Shown: piece by piece, positions 47,207 through 56,394 of the stretch
Position numbering within the stretch: the first letter of the stretch is position 1
Layout of the letters: every line of letters begins with the position of its first letter
Source: Rhodobacteraceae bacterium F11138
Lineage (GTDB): Bacteria; Pseudomonadota; Alphaproteobacteria; Rhodobacterales; Rhodobacteraceae
Assembly (NCBI GenBank): GCA_016521575.1
Contig: JAEKDP010000002.1
Location: 62,001-126,000, forward strand
Reading direction: 5' to 3'
Length of the DNA: 64,000 nucleotides
Translations under genes and position numbers: made by a program
Notes under the pieces: model-generated
Seen by the model: the letters and a program-made list of their open reading frames with translations, nothing else
Database searches by the model: none
Told to the model about the DNA's origin: nothing

Positions 47207-49155
47207 TCCCTGCGGCTGGACAGGTAATCATCGGTGGTGCGGACCTGCGGTTTCTTCCCGCCCTGAAACGGGTTGTCATCCCGGCCGAACTGAACCTGAA
47301 TCCGGCAATTGTCACACATCTGGATCATCCGGGCCTGCTGGCTGTCGGCAAACATCGGATGGGTTCCGGCCAGTTTTTCCATGATCCGCTCGACCGTCGA
47401 TTTCACGCCAAACAACGATCCGCATTCGATGCAGGCAAAGGGCGCTTCCTCGTTCAGGACCTTTTGCGTCATGGCAGCGTCCGAAGTGTCCAGCTGCGGA
47501 CGCAGGGAAATCGCGGACTCGGGGCAAATCGTTGCGCAGATGCCGCATTGCAGGCAGGCGTCCTCCTGAAACCTGAGCTGCGGCAGATCCGGATTGTCCA
47601 TCAGGGCACCGGACGGGCACAGGGACACACAGCTCAGACACAGGGTGCAGGCATCAGTGTCAACCAGAACCGCCCCGTAAGGCGCGCCGGGGGACAGCGG
47701 GATCGGGGCCTTAGCATCGGGGTTCAATGTTTGCGCCGCCAGCCGGGCAATCTGGCGGCGATTGCCCATGGGCAATGCGGTTTCGGATAAACCGCTCATC
47801 TTTTCAGACTGATACAGCGCGTCGCTCATCTGATCCGGGTCGCGCTCATCCAGCAGGCTCAGCCGTCCGGGACCCGCGATCTCGGTCGCCAGGGTCAATT
47901 CGCGTTCCAGGGCGGCGCGCTCTGTCGTGGGGGACAGAAGGACCGTCACATCGGCGAACCCGTGCGTCAGCGCGGCCAGCATTTCGGCATGTCCGAAACC
48001 CGAAATCACATCCAGTTCCAGCGGAATCACATCCGCGGGCAATCCGCGTCCGAACCGGGCGGCCAGGCGGATGACCTCGGCGCCCTGCCCGTCATGAACC
48101 AGCAGCCTGGGATCCTGCCCCCCGGCATCGCGATAGCTGCGCGCCAGGGTCTCCATCCGGGCCAGCAGATGCCGCACCGGCGGGTCCTCATATGTGATCG
48201 CTGTCGACGGACACAGGGCCGCGCAAGCGCCACATCCGGCGCAGATCATCGGGTCGATGGCCACATGATCCCCGTCAGGCGTGATCGCACCCGTCGGGCA
48301 TATGTCCAGACATCTGGAACACCCCGCCTGTCCGGCCCGCGAATGGGCACAGAGCGTTTCTTCCAGTTGAACGTAAAGCGGTTTCTCAAAGGTTCCGACC
48401 AGTTGAATTGCCGTGAATGCCAAATGCGCCACGGTCACCGGATCGCGCGGATGCGCGCGCAGGTATCCTTCGCGCTTGTCGGGGGCCGGCACCATCGCCG
48501 TGCCGCCGGTCAGATCGATCACGACATCACAGGCCGAACGCGCACCATCGCGGGGTTCGGTCAACTGAAACGCGCCGCGACCACCCGGGATCGGTTGCTG
48601 CAAGCCGTCGATGATTACCTCAAAACCGCCCAAGGCCCCGGTCAGACGCCGCACGCGCCCCCGCACGGCATCGAAGCTTCGGTCTGGCGGAAGATCGCTG
48701 TCATCCGTGATCAACGCCGTCACCGCCAGATCGGCAGCCAATCGTTCGGCCAACGGCAGAATCACCCCGCCCGGCCCCGCGATCAGGCAGACGCCGTGCG
48801 ATGTGACGTCCATGCTGCGTGTGAAACTGGCGGGCAACAGGGATTCGGCAACCAGCGCGGCCATCTTGGGGCCCGCCTGCGCGCCTTGTTCCGACCATCC
48901 CGCCCGATCCCGAAGATCAACAAAGCCGGGGGGCTCCTTGCCCCGGTCCGCGGCAAGGTTCTCAAAGACCGCATGCTCCTGTTGGCAGGCGATAATGGCA
49001 TCCCCTGCTTCGATCGCCCGGCTGGCAACCTCCAGTTGAGATGTGCAAAGTGCGGTCTGCACGCGCGAGCATTTCACCTGCGCATTGCCACCCACCTGGT
49101 CTGCGTCGATTGGCTGGCTGCCCATGCAATCACACAGAATCAAGGACTTGACCAT
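47200..49155 (-). CDS. Large 4Fe-4S polyferredoxin-type protein
   Basis: A 651-residue protein starting MVKSLILCDCMGSQPIDADQ; GAGG precedes the ATG. The N-terminal part has scattered cysteines (CDC, CSRVQTALC) and a nucleotide-binding-like stretch GVCLIAGPGGVILPLAERL. The remainder carries ferredoxin motifs: CSRCLDICP, CAGCGACAALCP, CTLCLSCVSLCP and CLQCGICATICP, then CIECG and MCDNC pairs near the end that could hold zinc or a further cluster. Soluble, with no signal peptide. It may move electrons between cytosolic donors and FDH-linked steps, or serve cluster assembly. It is divergent from the DUF3305-fdh operon. Confidence 0.9.
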   Translation of the reverse strand: MVKSLILCDCMGSQPIDADQVGGNAQVKCSRVQTALCTSQLEVASRAIEAGDAIIACQQEHAVFENLAADRGKEPPGFVDLRDRAGWSEQGAQAGPKMAALVAESLLPASFTRSMDVTSHGVCLIAGPGGVILPLAERLAADLAVTALITDDSDLPPDRSFDAVRGRVRRLTGALGGFEVIIDGLQQPIPGGRGAFQLTEPRDGARSACDVVIDLTGGTAMVPAPDKREGYLRAHPRDPVTVAHLAFTAIQLVGTFEKPLYVQLEETLCAHSRAGQAGCSRCLDICPTGAITPDGDHVAIDPMICAGCGACAALCPSTAITYEDPPVRHLLARMETLARSYRDAGGQDPRLLVHDGQGAEVIRLAARFGRGLPADVIPLELDVISGFGHAEMLAALTHGFADVTVLLSPTTERAALERELTLATEIAGPGRLSLLDERDPDQMSDALYQSEKMSGLSETALPMGNRRQIARLAAQTLNPDAKAPIPLSPGAPYGAVLVDTDACTLCLSCVSLCPSGALMDNPDLPQLRFQEDACLQCGICATICPESAISLRPQLDTSDAAMTQKVLNEEAPFACIECGSLFGVKSTVERIMEKLAGTHPMFADSQQARMIQMCDNCRIQVQFGRDDNPFQGGKKPQVRTTDDYLSSRRDH

Positions 49156-49324
49156 GGAACCTCCGATCGCGCATCTCGGCCGACCCGAAATGCGCAAGAA
49201 GCCTAAGCCGATGCAGGGGCAAAGGTAAAGAGCGCCTTCTGTCTCATTTTTCATATGCCCGCCTGACCGGACAGCCGTCCCGTCAGCGGCCACACAATCA
49301 ATGCATGTGCAGGCGCCCCGCAAG

Positions 49325-49342
49325 ACCCGCTAGGCGGGTTTT
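49325..49342. terminator. Hairpin with T-run in the divergent fdh control region
   Basis: ACCCGC (49325-49330), TAG and GCGGGT (49334-49339) form a 6-bp stem followed by TTT on the plus strand. It could be a weak terminator or attenuator in the leader of the fdh operon. Confidence 0.4.
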
Positions 49343-49385
49343 GCTGCATACAATTGATATACAAATGAACTAAACATCTTGGCGC

Positions 49386-49404
49386 ATGGGCATTTCTGTC
49401 CCAT
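49386..49404. promoter_or_regulatory. Inverted repeat upstream of the DUF3305-fdh operon
   Basis: ATGGG and CCCAT flank CATTTCTGT, an imperfect 19-bp inverted repeat, 46 bp upstream of the GTG start of DUF3305. AT-rich sequence just upstream (ATTGATATACAAATGAAC) suits a promoter. The whole 294-bp divergent gap (49156-49449) otherwise holds nothing I can assign. Confidence 0.35.
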
Positions 49405-49449
49405 ACTCATCGCGCAAGAGGGTAAAGATCCCTCTCGGGAGAGAACGCA

Positions 49450-50007
49450 GTGACAAAATCCGCCGGCATACATCTCGAGATGCCTTTGGGGATCGTCGTA
49501 CGGAAACAACCGGGTGCGACCCGTTGGGCGAAATGGAACTGGACCGCCGTTGCGGTTTTGCCGGGTGCCGCCCCTGCGGATTGGACAGTGCTGCGTCAGG
49601 AAGGCGAAACAACCGAATACCATGCCGCCACCGTGCGCCTGACCCTGTGGGCCAGCGACGCGGATGCCTATATGGCCAATCTTTCCGATGAGGTGCCGTC
49701 GATCTATGTGGTGATGCGCAGGATAGACCATGGCGAAACCCCGCTTGAGATCACCGTGGCCACGGCCTCCCCGTTTGAGGGGCAGGATTACGCGGACTCC
49801 GGCGAAGATATCGTCGAAAAGGTTCCGATGCCCGACGGGTTGATTGCCTGGGTGCGCGATTTCACCCTGGCGCATCATCAGGAAGATCCCTTTGTCAAAC
49901 GGCAGCGCGACAAGGCACGGGTGGATCTGTGCGAAGACGGCAAGGGCGACGCCCGCATCCGCCAGGATTCCGATGTCTACCGCGCCCCCAGACGGGTGAT
50001 GCAATGA
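49450..50007 (+). CDS. DUF3305 domain protein, first gene of the fdh operon
   Basis: A 185-residue protein with a GTG start (GGGAGAGAAC upstream), reading MTKSAGIHLEMPLGIVVRKQ. The DUF3305 family is found only near formate dehydrogenases; the core GIVVRKQPGATRWAKWNW and ITVATASPFEGQDYADSGED are visible. It overlaps DUF3306 by ATGA. The role is unknown; Fdh maturation is the usual inference. Confidence 0.9.
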   Translation: MTKSAGIHLEMPLGIVVRKQPGATRWAKWNWTAVAVLPGAAPADWTVLRQEGETTEYHAATVRLTLWASDADAYMANLSDEVPSIYVVMRRIDHGETPLEITVATASPFEGQDYADSGEDIVEKVPMPDGLIAWVRDFTLAHHQEDPFVKRQRDKARVDLCEDGKGDARIRQDSDVYRAPRRVMQ

Positions 50008-50612
50008 GCGGCGCCAACGATTTCTGGAGCCGCCGCCGCGCGGCGGTTCAGGCCGAACAGGACGCCGAGGCGCAGACCCTTGCCGCCCGGGCCGAAGCCG
50101 AACAGCAGGCCGATCTGGACGCGCGGGATGACGCGCAGATCCTGGCCGATCTGAACCTGCCCGATCCGGAGGATCTGGTTTTGGGCGACGACATTCGCGG
50201 GTTCATGACCAAAGCCGTGCCGGATCGTCTGCGCCGTCGCGCGCTGCGGCGGTTGTGGCGCCTGAACCCGGTCTTGGCCAATCTGGACGGGCTGGTGGAT
50301 TATGGCGAGGATTACACCGACAGCGCGACCGTGGTGGAAAACCTGCAAACCGCCTATCAGGTCGGCAAAGGCATGATGGCCCATCTGCAGGAGATGGCCC
50401 GCGACACGGATGAAACCGACGCCCCGCCCCCGGACGAACCTCTGCCCGCAGTAGATCCGGTGCCCGCCGCGACGCCGGACTCGACACAGGAAGAACCAGA
50501 GACGATACTGGCGCTGGAACACGTCGAACCCGAAGCCCCGCCGACGGCTTCCGTTCCGCGCCGTATGCAGTTCGATTTTTCCGCTTGCGATACGGACAAC
50601 CGGAGAATCTGA
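50004..50612 (+). CDS. DUF3306 domain protein
   Basis: A 202-residue protein starting MSGANDFWSRRRAAVQAEQD, the DUF3306 signature. After a helical, acidic N-terminal half there is a short ordered segment (VPDRLRRRALRRLWRLNPVLANLDGLVDYGEDY) and a Pro/Glu-rich, probably disordered tail ending with RRMQFDFSACDTDNRRI. It is directly followed by the TorD gene. Only its genetic link to fdh is established. Confidence 0.9.
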   Translation: MSGANDFWSRRRAAVQAEQDAEAQTLAARAEAEQQADLDARDDAQILADLNLPDPEDLVLGDDIRGFMTKAVPDRLRRRALRRLWRLNPVLANLDGLVDYGEDYTDSATVVENLQTAYQVGKGMMAHLQEMARDTDETDAPPPDEPLPAVDPVPAATPDSTQEEPETILALEHVEPEAPPTASVPRRMQFDFSACDTDNRRI

Positions 50613-51224
50613 ATGACCCAGACCGCCGAAATGCCCACCGACATCACGCCCGAAGATCGGCTGCGCGCCGATTTCTACAATTTCCTGGGCGTGCTGCTGG
50701 CCGCTCCGCCGACACCGGCGGTGTTGGAGCAGATGGCCGGGCTGACAGGCGACGACAGCGAACTGGGTCAGGCGGTTCAGGGCATGTCCCGTGTCGCCCG
50801 GGTGACGAAACCGGCGGCGGCGGAACGGGAATTCAATGCCCTGTTCATCGGGTTGGGGCGCGGCGAGCTGTTGCCCTATGCCAGCTACTATCTGACCGGG
50901 TTCCTGAACGAAAAACCCTTGGCCAAATTGCGCGGCGACATGGCCGCGCGCGGGATCACCCGCGCGCCGAATGTATATGAACCCGAGGACAACATCGCCA
51001 GCCTGATGGAAATGATGGGCGGCATGATCGTCGGACGCTTTGGAACGCCGGTTCCGCTGAACGATCAGAAAACGTTCTGGTCGCGCCATATCGGTCCCTG
51101 GGCCGGGCATTTCTATTCAGACCTCGAAGCCGCCGAGAACTCGGTTCTGTATGCTTCGGTCGGTGCCGCCGGGCGCTGCTTCATGCAGATCGAACGGGAC
51201 GGGTTCCGAATGGTAAAGGATTAG
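50613..51224 (+). CDS. TorD/DmsD-type Tat proofreading chaperone
   Basis: A 203-residue all-helical chaperone of the TorD family. Recognisable parts are LRADFYNFLGVLL and EREFNALFIGLGRGELLPYASYY, then EPEDNIASLMEMMGGMI. It would bind the Tat signal of FdhA and hold it until the molybdenum cofactor and clusters are in. It follows DUF3306 without a gap. Confidence 0.93.
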   Translation: MTQTAEMPTDITPEDRLRADFYNFLGVLLAAPPTPAVLEQMAGLTGDDSELGQAVQGMSRVARVTKPAAAEREFNALFIGLGRGELLPYASYYLTGFLNEKPLAKLRGDMAARGITRAPNVYEPEDNIASLMEMMGGMIVGRFGTPVPLNDQKTFWSRHIGPWAGHFYSDLEAAENSVLYASVGAAGRCFMQIERDGFRMVKD

Positions 51225-51275
51225 GAAGGCCGCGCAACACACCGGAACAAATAAAAAAGACGAGGAGATCAACCC

Positions 51276-51464
51276 ATGAAAGAGACACCGAAAGACAACA
51301 GCAATCGACGGGATTTTCTGAAACTGGCAGCAGTTGCGGCCCCCGGTGCCGTGGCTGCGACGGCTCTGGGAACGACGCAAGCCGAGGCCGCCGCCCCGGT
51401 GGACGAAACCCGCCTTCAGGACACCGCACATACCCGTGCGTATCTGGACTCGGCGCGGTTCTGA
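51276..51464 (+). CDS. Small Tat-signal protein of formate dehydrogenase clusters
   Basis: A 62-residue protein with a twin-arginine signal, NSNRRDFLKLAAVAAPGAV, then an Ala-rich hydrophobic stretch and about 20 residues after a probable AEA cleavage site (PVDETRLQDTAHTRAYLDSARF). GACGAGGAG precedes the start. Similar short genes lie before fdhA in several proteobacteria. It has no cofactor motif; a small periplasmic subunit or escort of FdhA is possible. Confidence 0.85.
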   Translation: MKETPKDNSNRRDFLKLAAVAAPGAVAATALGTTQAEAAAPVDETRLQDTAHTRAYLDSARF

Positions 51465-51600
51465 CCCACGCGCCCGACACATGGACAACGCCCGGCACCC
51501 CCGGACGCGGTCAAACCCGGCGGATGGTTGAATGACTTCCTGAAACCGGTTGTTGAAATACCAAGCCAGCCATCCGTGGGCAGCAAGGGAGGAACAACAC

Positions 51601-54495
51601 ATGCTCAAGAAAAAAACCAACGGGATCGCCCCGCGCGCCCAACGGACCAGTCTGCTGTCAGAGGCCGCCGGAAAATCCGTAGATCGCCGCGCGTTTCTGC
51701 GCGGATCCGGGTTGACGATCGGCGGATTGGCCGCGATCGGCGTCACCGGAGGCACGGTAACAGCCGCAAATGCGCAAACCGCTGCGGTCACGGCCGTGGA
51801 AACCGTGAAATCGGTCTGTACGCATTGCTCTGTCGGCTGTACCGTCATCGCCGAGGTCCAGGACGGCGTCTGGACCGGGCAGGAACCGGGCTGGGACAGC
51901 CCGTTCAATCTGGGGGCACATTGCGCCAAGGGCGCATCGGTGCGCGAACACGCCCACGGCGAGCGCCGCCTCAAGTACCCGATGAAAAAAGAGGGCGGCG
52001 AGTGGAAGCGGATCAGCTGGGACCAGGCGATCAACGAAATCGGCGACGGTATGATGAATATCCGCGCCGAATCCGGACCTGACAGCGTCTACTGGCTGGG
52101 AAGCGCGAAACACAACAACGAACAATCCTACCTGTTCCGCAAATTTGCGTCCTACTGGGGCAGCAACAACGTGGACCACCAGGCGCGGATCTGCCATTCG
52201 ACCACCGTGTCGGGCGTTGCAAACACATGGGGCTACGGCGCCATGACCAACAGCTATAACGACATCCACAACAGCAAGGCGATGTTCCTGATCGGCAGCA
52301 ACCCCGCCGAAGCACATCCGGTGTCCCTGTTGCATCTGCTCAAGGCCAAGGAACAGAACAACGCGCCGCTTATTGTCTGCGATCCGCGCTTTACCCGCAC
52401 CGCCGCCCATGCGGATGAATACGTGCGGTTTCGGCCCGGCACCGATGTCGCCCTGATCTGGGGCATCCTGTGGCACATTTTCGAGAATGGCTGGGAAGAC
52501 AAGGAATACATCCGCACCCGCGTCTGGGGCATGGATCAGATCCGCGAAGAGGTGGCCAATTGGACGCCCGAGGAAACCGAGCGCGTGACCGGCACGCCGG
52601 GCAGCCAGCTACGCCGCGTCGCACGCACCCTGGCCAACAACCGGCCCGGAACGCTGATCTGGTGCATGGGCGGAACCCAGCACACCAACGGCAACAACAA
52701 CACCCGGGCGTATTGCGCGCTGCAACTGGCGCTTGGAAACATCGGCACCGCAGGCGGTGGCGCCAATATCTTCCGGGGGCATGACAACGTGCAGGGCGCG
52801 ACAGATCTGGGTGTCTTGTCGCATACCCTGCCCGGCTATTATGGGCTGTCCAAAGGCGCCTGGGCACATTGGGCCCGCGTCTGGGAGGAAGATCCCGAAT
52901 GGCTGTCCGGCCAGTTCGACAAGATCACCGACAAGGACGGCAAAGAACAGTCGCTGCAATATCTGACCGGGATTCCCGTCAGCCGCTGGATCGATGGCGT
53001 TCTGGAAGACGCCGACAACATGGATCAGCCCAACAAGCTGCGCGCCATGGTGTTGTGGGGCCACGCGCCCAACAGCCAGACCCGTGGCAAGGAAATGAAG
53101 ACGGCGATGGAAAGGCTGGACATGCTGGTGGTGGTCGACCCCTATCCCACCGTGTCCGCCGTGCTGCATGACCGCACCGATGGTGTCTATCTGCTGCCGG
53201 CCTGCACCCAGTTCGAAACCCGCGGCTCGGTCACGGCCTCGAACCGCAGCCTGCAATGGCGCGACCGGGTAGTGGCACCGCTGTTCGAATCCAAGCCTGA
53301 CCACGAAATCATGTATCTCTTCGCAGAGAAGTTCGGCTATGCCGACCGCATGTTCCGCAACATCGGCATGGACAGCGAAACCGAGCCCAATGTCGAAGAC
53401 ATCACCCGCGAGTTCAATCGCGGCACATGGACCATCGGCTATACCGGCCAAAGCCCCGAGCGGCTGAAGCTGCACATGGCCAACCAGCACACGTTCGACC
53501 GCACCACATTGCGGGCGGTGGGCGGTCCGGTGGATGGCGAAACCTATGGGCTGCCATGGCCCTGCTGGGGCACGCCCGAAATGGGCCATCCCGGCACCCA
53601 TCGGCTGTATGACATGTCCAGGCCGGTCGCCGAGGGCGGGCTGACCTTCCGCGCCCGGTTCGGGGTCGAACGCAATGGTGAGAACCTGCTGGCCGAGGGT
53701 GTCTATTCGGTCGGCTCGGAAATCCAGGACGGATATCCGGAATTCACCATGCAGATGTTGATGGATCTGGGTTGGGATGGTGATCTGACGGCCGAGGAAC
53801 GCGCGGTGATCGACGGCATTGCCGGTCCCAAGACCAACTGGAAGACCGACCTTTCTGGCGGGATCCAGCGGGTCGCGATTGCCCATGGCTGTGCGCCATT
53901 CGGCAACGCCAAGGCGCGCACGGTGGTCTGGACCTTCCCCGATCCGGTGCCCAAGCACCGCGAGCCGCTCTATACGCCGCGGCGCGATCTGGTTGCGGAT
54001 TACCCGACCTATGAGGACCGCAAGTTCTATCGGCTGCCGACGATGTATGCCTCGATCCAGAAGAACGACTTTTCAAAGGATTACCCGATCATCCTGACGT
54101 CGGGACGTCTGGTGGAATACGAAGGCGGCGGCGAAGAAACCCGGTCCAACCCCTGGCTGGCCGAATTGCAGCAGGACATGTTCGTCGAGATCAACCCGCG
54201 CGATGCCAACAACCTGGGGGTCCGCGACGGTGCACAGGTCTGGGTCGAAGGGGCCGAAGGGGCCAAGGTCAAGGTCATGGCCCTAGTCACCAACCGGGTC
54301 GGTGCAGGCGTTGCCTTTATGCCGTTCCATTTCGGCGGTCATTTCCAGGGGCAGGACCTGCGCGACAAATATCCCGACGGGGCCGATCCCTATGTTCTGG
54401 GCGAAAGCTCGAACACGGCACAGACCTACGGCTATGACAGCGTGACCCAGATGCAAGAGACCAAGTGTACTCTTTGCAAGATCTCGGCAGCATAA
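51601..54495 (+). CDS. fdhA: Formate dehydrogenase alpha subunit (Mo/W-bisPGD, Cys type)
   Basis: A 964-residue catalytic subunit oxidising formate to CO2. The Tat signal is DRRAFLRG (R29-R30), so it is exported. A [4Fe-4S] cluster is held by C73, C76, C80 and C108. The metal ligand is C198 in QARICHSTTV, where E. coli FdnG has selenocysteine, followed by GAMTNSYNDIHNSK. No in-frame TGA is present. The C-terminal domain ends with CTLCK, whose role is unclear. The start at 51601 has GGGAGGA upstream; an ATG 17 codons earlier is not used. FdhB follows 12 bp later. Confidence 0.97.
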   Translation: MLKKKTNGIAPRAQRTSLLSEAAGKSVDRRAFLRGSGLTIGGLAAIGVTGGTVTAANAQTAAVTAVETVKSVCTHCSVGCTVIAEVQDGVWTGQEPGWDSPFNLGAHCAKGASVREHAHGERRLKYPMKKEGGEWKRISWDQAINEIGDGMMNIRAESGPDSVYWLGSAKHNNEQSYLFRKFASYWGSNNVDHQARICHSTTVSGVANTWGYGAMTNSYNDIHNSKAMFLIGSNPAEAHPVSLLHLLKAKEQNNAPLIVCDPRFTRTAAHADEYVRFRPGTDVALIWGILWHIFENGWEDKEYIRTRVWGMDQIREEVANWTPEETERVTGTPGSQLRRVARTLANNRPGTLIWCMGGTQHTNGNNNTRAYCALQLALGNIGTAGGGANIFRGHDNVQGATDLGVLSHTLPGYYGLSKGAWAHWARVWEEDPEWLSGQFDKITDKDGKEQSLQYLTGIPVSRWIDGVLEDADNMDQPNKLRAMVLWGHAPNSQTRGKEMKTAMERLDMLVVVDPYPTVSAVLHDRTDGVYLLPACTQFETRGSVTASNRSLQWRDRVVAPLFESKPDHEIMYLFAEKFGYADRMFRNIGMDSETEPNVEDITREFNRGTWTIGYTGQSPERLKLHMANQHTFDRTTLRAVGGPVDGETYGLPWPCWGTPEMGHPGTHRLYDMSRPVAEGGLTFRARFGVERNGENLLAEGVYSVGSEIQDGYPEFTMQMLMDLGWDGDLTAEERAVIDGIAGPKTNWKTDLSGGIQRVAIAHGCAPFGNAKARTVVWTFPDPVPKHREPLYTPRRDLVADYPTYEDRKFYRLPTMYASIQKNDFSKDYPIILTSGRLVEYEGGGEETRSNPWLAELQQDMFVEINPRDANNLGVRDGAQVWVEGAEGAKVKVMALVTNRVGAGVAFMPFHFGGHFQGQDLRDKYPDGADPYVLGESSNTAQTYGYDSVTQMQETKCTLCKISAA

Positions 54496-54507
54496 GGAGG
54501 AAGAGAC

Positions 54508-55101
54508 ATGGCAAGAGCAAAATTTCTCTGCGACGCCGAACGCTGCATCGAATGCAACGCCTGCGTCACCGCGTGCAAGAACGAACACGAAGTCCCATGG
54601 GGCATCAACCGGCGCCGGGTGGTCACCATCAATGATGGCGATCCCGGCGAGCGGTCGATTTCGGTCGCCTGCATGCATTGTTCCGACGCGCCCTGCATGG
54701 CGGTCTGCCCGGTGGACTGTTTCTATCAGAACGAAGAAGGTGTTGTGCTGCACAGCAAGGATCTGTGCATCGGCTGCGGTTATTGCTTTTACGCCTGCCC
54801 CTTTGGTGCGCCACAATATCCGCAGGCGGGCAATTTCGGATCGCGCGGCAAGATGGACAAATGCACCTTCTGCGCCGGCGGACCGGAAGAAAACCATTCC
54901 ACCGCCGAGTTCCAGAAATACGGCCGCAACCGCATCGCAGAAGGCAAGTTGCCGATCTGCGCCGAGATGTGCTCGACCAAGGCACTGCTGGCTGGTGACG
55001 GTGACGTTGTATCCGGCATCTATCGCGAACGGGTCGTGGCCCGCGGCTTTGGATCCGGCGCATGGGGCTGGGGCACGGCCTATGACCAAAAAGGCGGCTG
55101 A
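54508..55101 (+). CDS. fdhB: Formate dehydrogenase beta subunit (four 4Fe-4S clusters)
   Basis: A 197-residue ferredoxin-type subunit, named Fdh3B in some annotations. The cluster motifs are CIECNACVTACK, CMHCSDAPCMAVCP, CIGCGYCFYACP and CTFC with CAEMC, enough for four [4Fe-4S] clusters. It carries electrons from FdhA to the cytochrome b subunit. There is no signal peptide, so it would travel out with FdhA through Tat. A hairpin follows the gene. Confidence 0.96.
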   Translation: MARAKFLCDAERCIECNACVTACKNEHEVPWGINRRRVVTINDGDPGERSISVACMHCSDAPCMAVCPVDCFYQNEEGVVLHSKDLCIGCGYCFYACPFGAPQYPQAGNFGSRGKMDKCTFCAGGPEENHSTAEFQKYGRNRIAEGKLPICAEMCSTKALLAGDGDVVSGIYRERVVARGFGSGAWGWGTAYDQKGG

Positions 55102-55124
55102 CGCCGTCTTTCGGGATTAAATCG

Positions 55125-55154
55125 GGGCGGCCCCTTTCTGCGGGCCGCCCTTTC
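55125..55154 (+). terminator. Hairpin between fdhB and fdhC
   Basis: GGGCGGCCC (55125-55133) and GGGCCGCCC (55142-55150) form a perfect 9-bp stem, followed by TTTCTGT. This resembles a leaky terminator that would lower expression of fdhC and later genes relative to fdhAB. Confidence 0.65.
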
Positions 55155-55181
55155 TGTCCACCGACCATGAGGTGATCAGCC

Positions 55182-56390
55182 ATGTTGCGCGCATTTCTTT
55201 CCATCTTCCTGTGTATTGCTTTGGCAACCGGCCTCGCCGCCCAGGCACCTGCACCGGAACAACCGGTTGATCCGCGCGCCGCGACCGGAGGCGCGCAAAC
55301 GCTGGAAGACATTATGGCGCGTCAGCGGGGCGAGAAAGTGGACGACAGTTTTCGCCGCAGCGCGACGGGCGATCCCGATCAGGCCGCCGCCATTGCCGCG
55401 CAACTGGGCACATTGGGAGGCGCGTCCGACGCCGAAGTCTTCCGCGCCCTGCGGTACGGCACCGCGGATGTGACCGTCACCGCGCGCGGCCCGGCCGCTG
55501 GCGTGCTGATTCAGGATGGCGGCATGTGGTGGCTGGCATTTCGTCAGGGGCCGCTGGCAAAGTATGGGGCCTGGCTGTTGGGCGGCACTCTGGGTTTGCT
55601 GGCCCTGTTCTATGCGCTGCGGGGCAAGATCCGGATCGACGGCGAAAGATCGGGCCGCACGATTACCCGGTTCTCGGGTTTCGAACGGTTCGGGCACTGG
55701 CTGTTCGCCGGCAGCTTCCTGGTATTGGGTGCCACCGGGCTGATATCGCTGTTCGGACGCATGGTGCTGATCCCGCTGTTCGGACATCAGGCGTTCTCGA
55801 CCCTGGCCGTGGCCAGCAAGTGGATCCACAACAACATTGCATGGGCCTTTATGGTCGGCCTGCTGATCGTGATCGTGAATTGGACCCTGCACAACATTCC
55901 CAATCGCCATGATCTGGTCTGGCTGGCCAAGGGCGGCGGTTTGTTCAGCAAGGGCGTGCATCCGCCCGCGCGCAAGTTCAACGCCGGGCAGAAGCTGATC
56001 TTCTGGGGCTGTGTGGTGTTGGGCCTGTCGATCAGCGCCTCGGGCCTGTCGCTTCTGTTCCCCTTCGAGATGCCGATGTTCGCCAAGACCTTTGCGATCC
56101 TGAACGACATCGGCGCGCCCGGATGGGTCGGTCTTGCCCCCCTGCCCGAACAATTGGCCGCCCAGGAGGAAATGCAATACGCCCAGCTTTGGCATGCGAT
56201 CATCGCCTTTGTCTTCATCGCGATGATCTTTGCCCATATCTATCTTGGCACCGTCGGCATGGAAGGCGCGTTCGATGCCATGGGCACTGGCGAGGTCGAT
56301 GAACAATGGGCCCGCGAACACCATGGGCTGTGGGTCGAAGAGGTCGAGGCCCGGCAGTCTGAAACCGGAACTGCAACACCCGCAGAATAG
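55182..56390 (+). CDS. fdhC: Formate dehydrogenase gamma subunit (cytochrome b)
   Basis: This membrane subunit has 402 residues. A signal peptide (cut near LAAQAP) and an N-terminal extramembrane region of about 100 residues precede roughly five helices. Histidines likely to bind two b-type hemes are in ERFGHWLF, KWIHNNIAW, LHNIPNRH, LWHAIIAF and FAHIYLGTVG. It passes electrons from FdhB to quinone. The N-terminal extension (QTLEDIMARQRGE and onward) is also seen in proteobacterial relatives. It is followed by the WD40-cytochrome gene 4 bp later. Confidence 0.93.
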   Translation: MLRAFLSIFLCIALATGLAAQAPAPEQPVDPRAATGGAQTLEDIMARQRGEKVDDSFRRSATGDPDQAAAIAAQLGTLGGASDAEVFRALRYGTADVTVTARGPAAGVLIQDGGMWWLAFRQGPLAKYGAWLLGGTLGLLALFYALRGKIRIDGERSGRTITRFSGFERFGHWLFAGSFLVLGATGLISLFGRMVLIPLFGHQAFSTLAVASKWIHNNIAWAFMVGLLIVIVNWTLHNIPNRHDLVWLAKGGGLFSKGVHPPARKFNAGQKLIFWGCVVLGLSISASGLSLLFPFEMPMFAKTFAILNDIGAPGWVGLAPLPEQLAAQEEMQYAQLWHAIIAFVFIAMIFAHIYLGTVGMEGAFDAMGTGEVDEQWAREHHGLWVEEVEARQSETGTATPAE

Positions 56391-56394
56391 CAAG

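Noticed and set aside
52192-52194. Selenocysteine in FdhA
   Set aside because: The codon at the metal-ligand position is TGC, and the frame holds no internal TGA.
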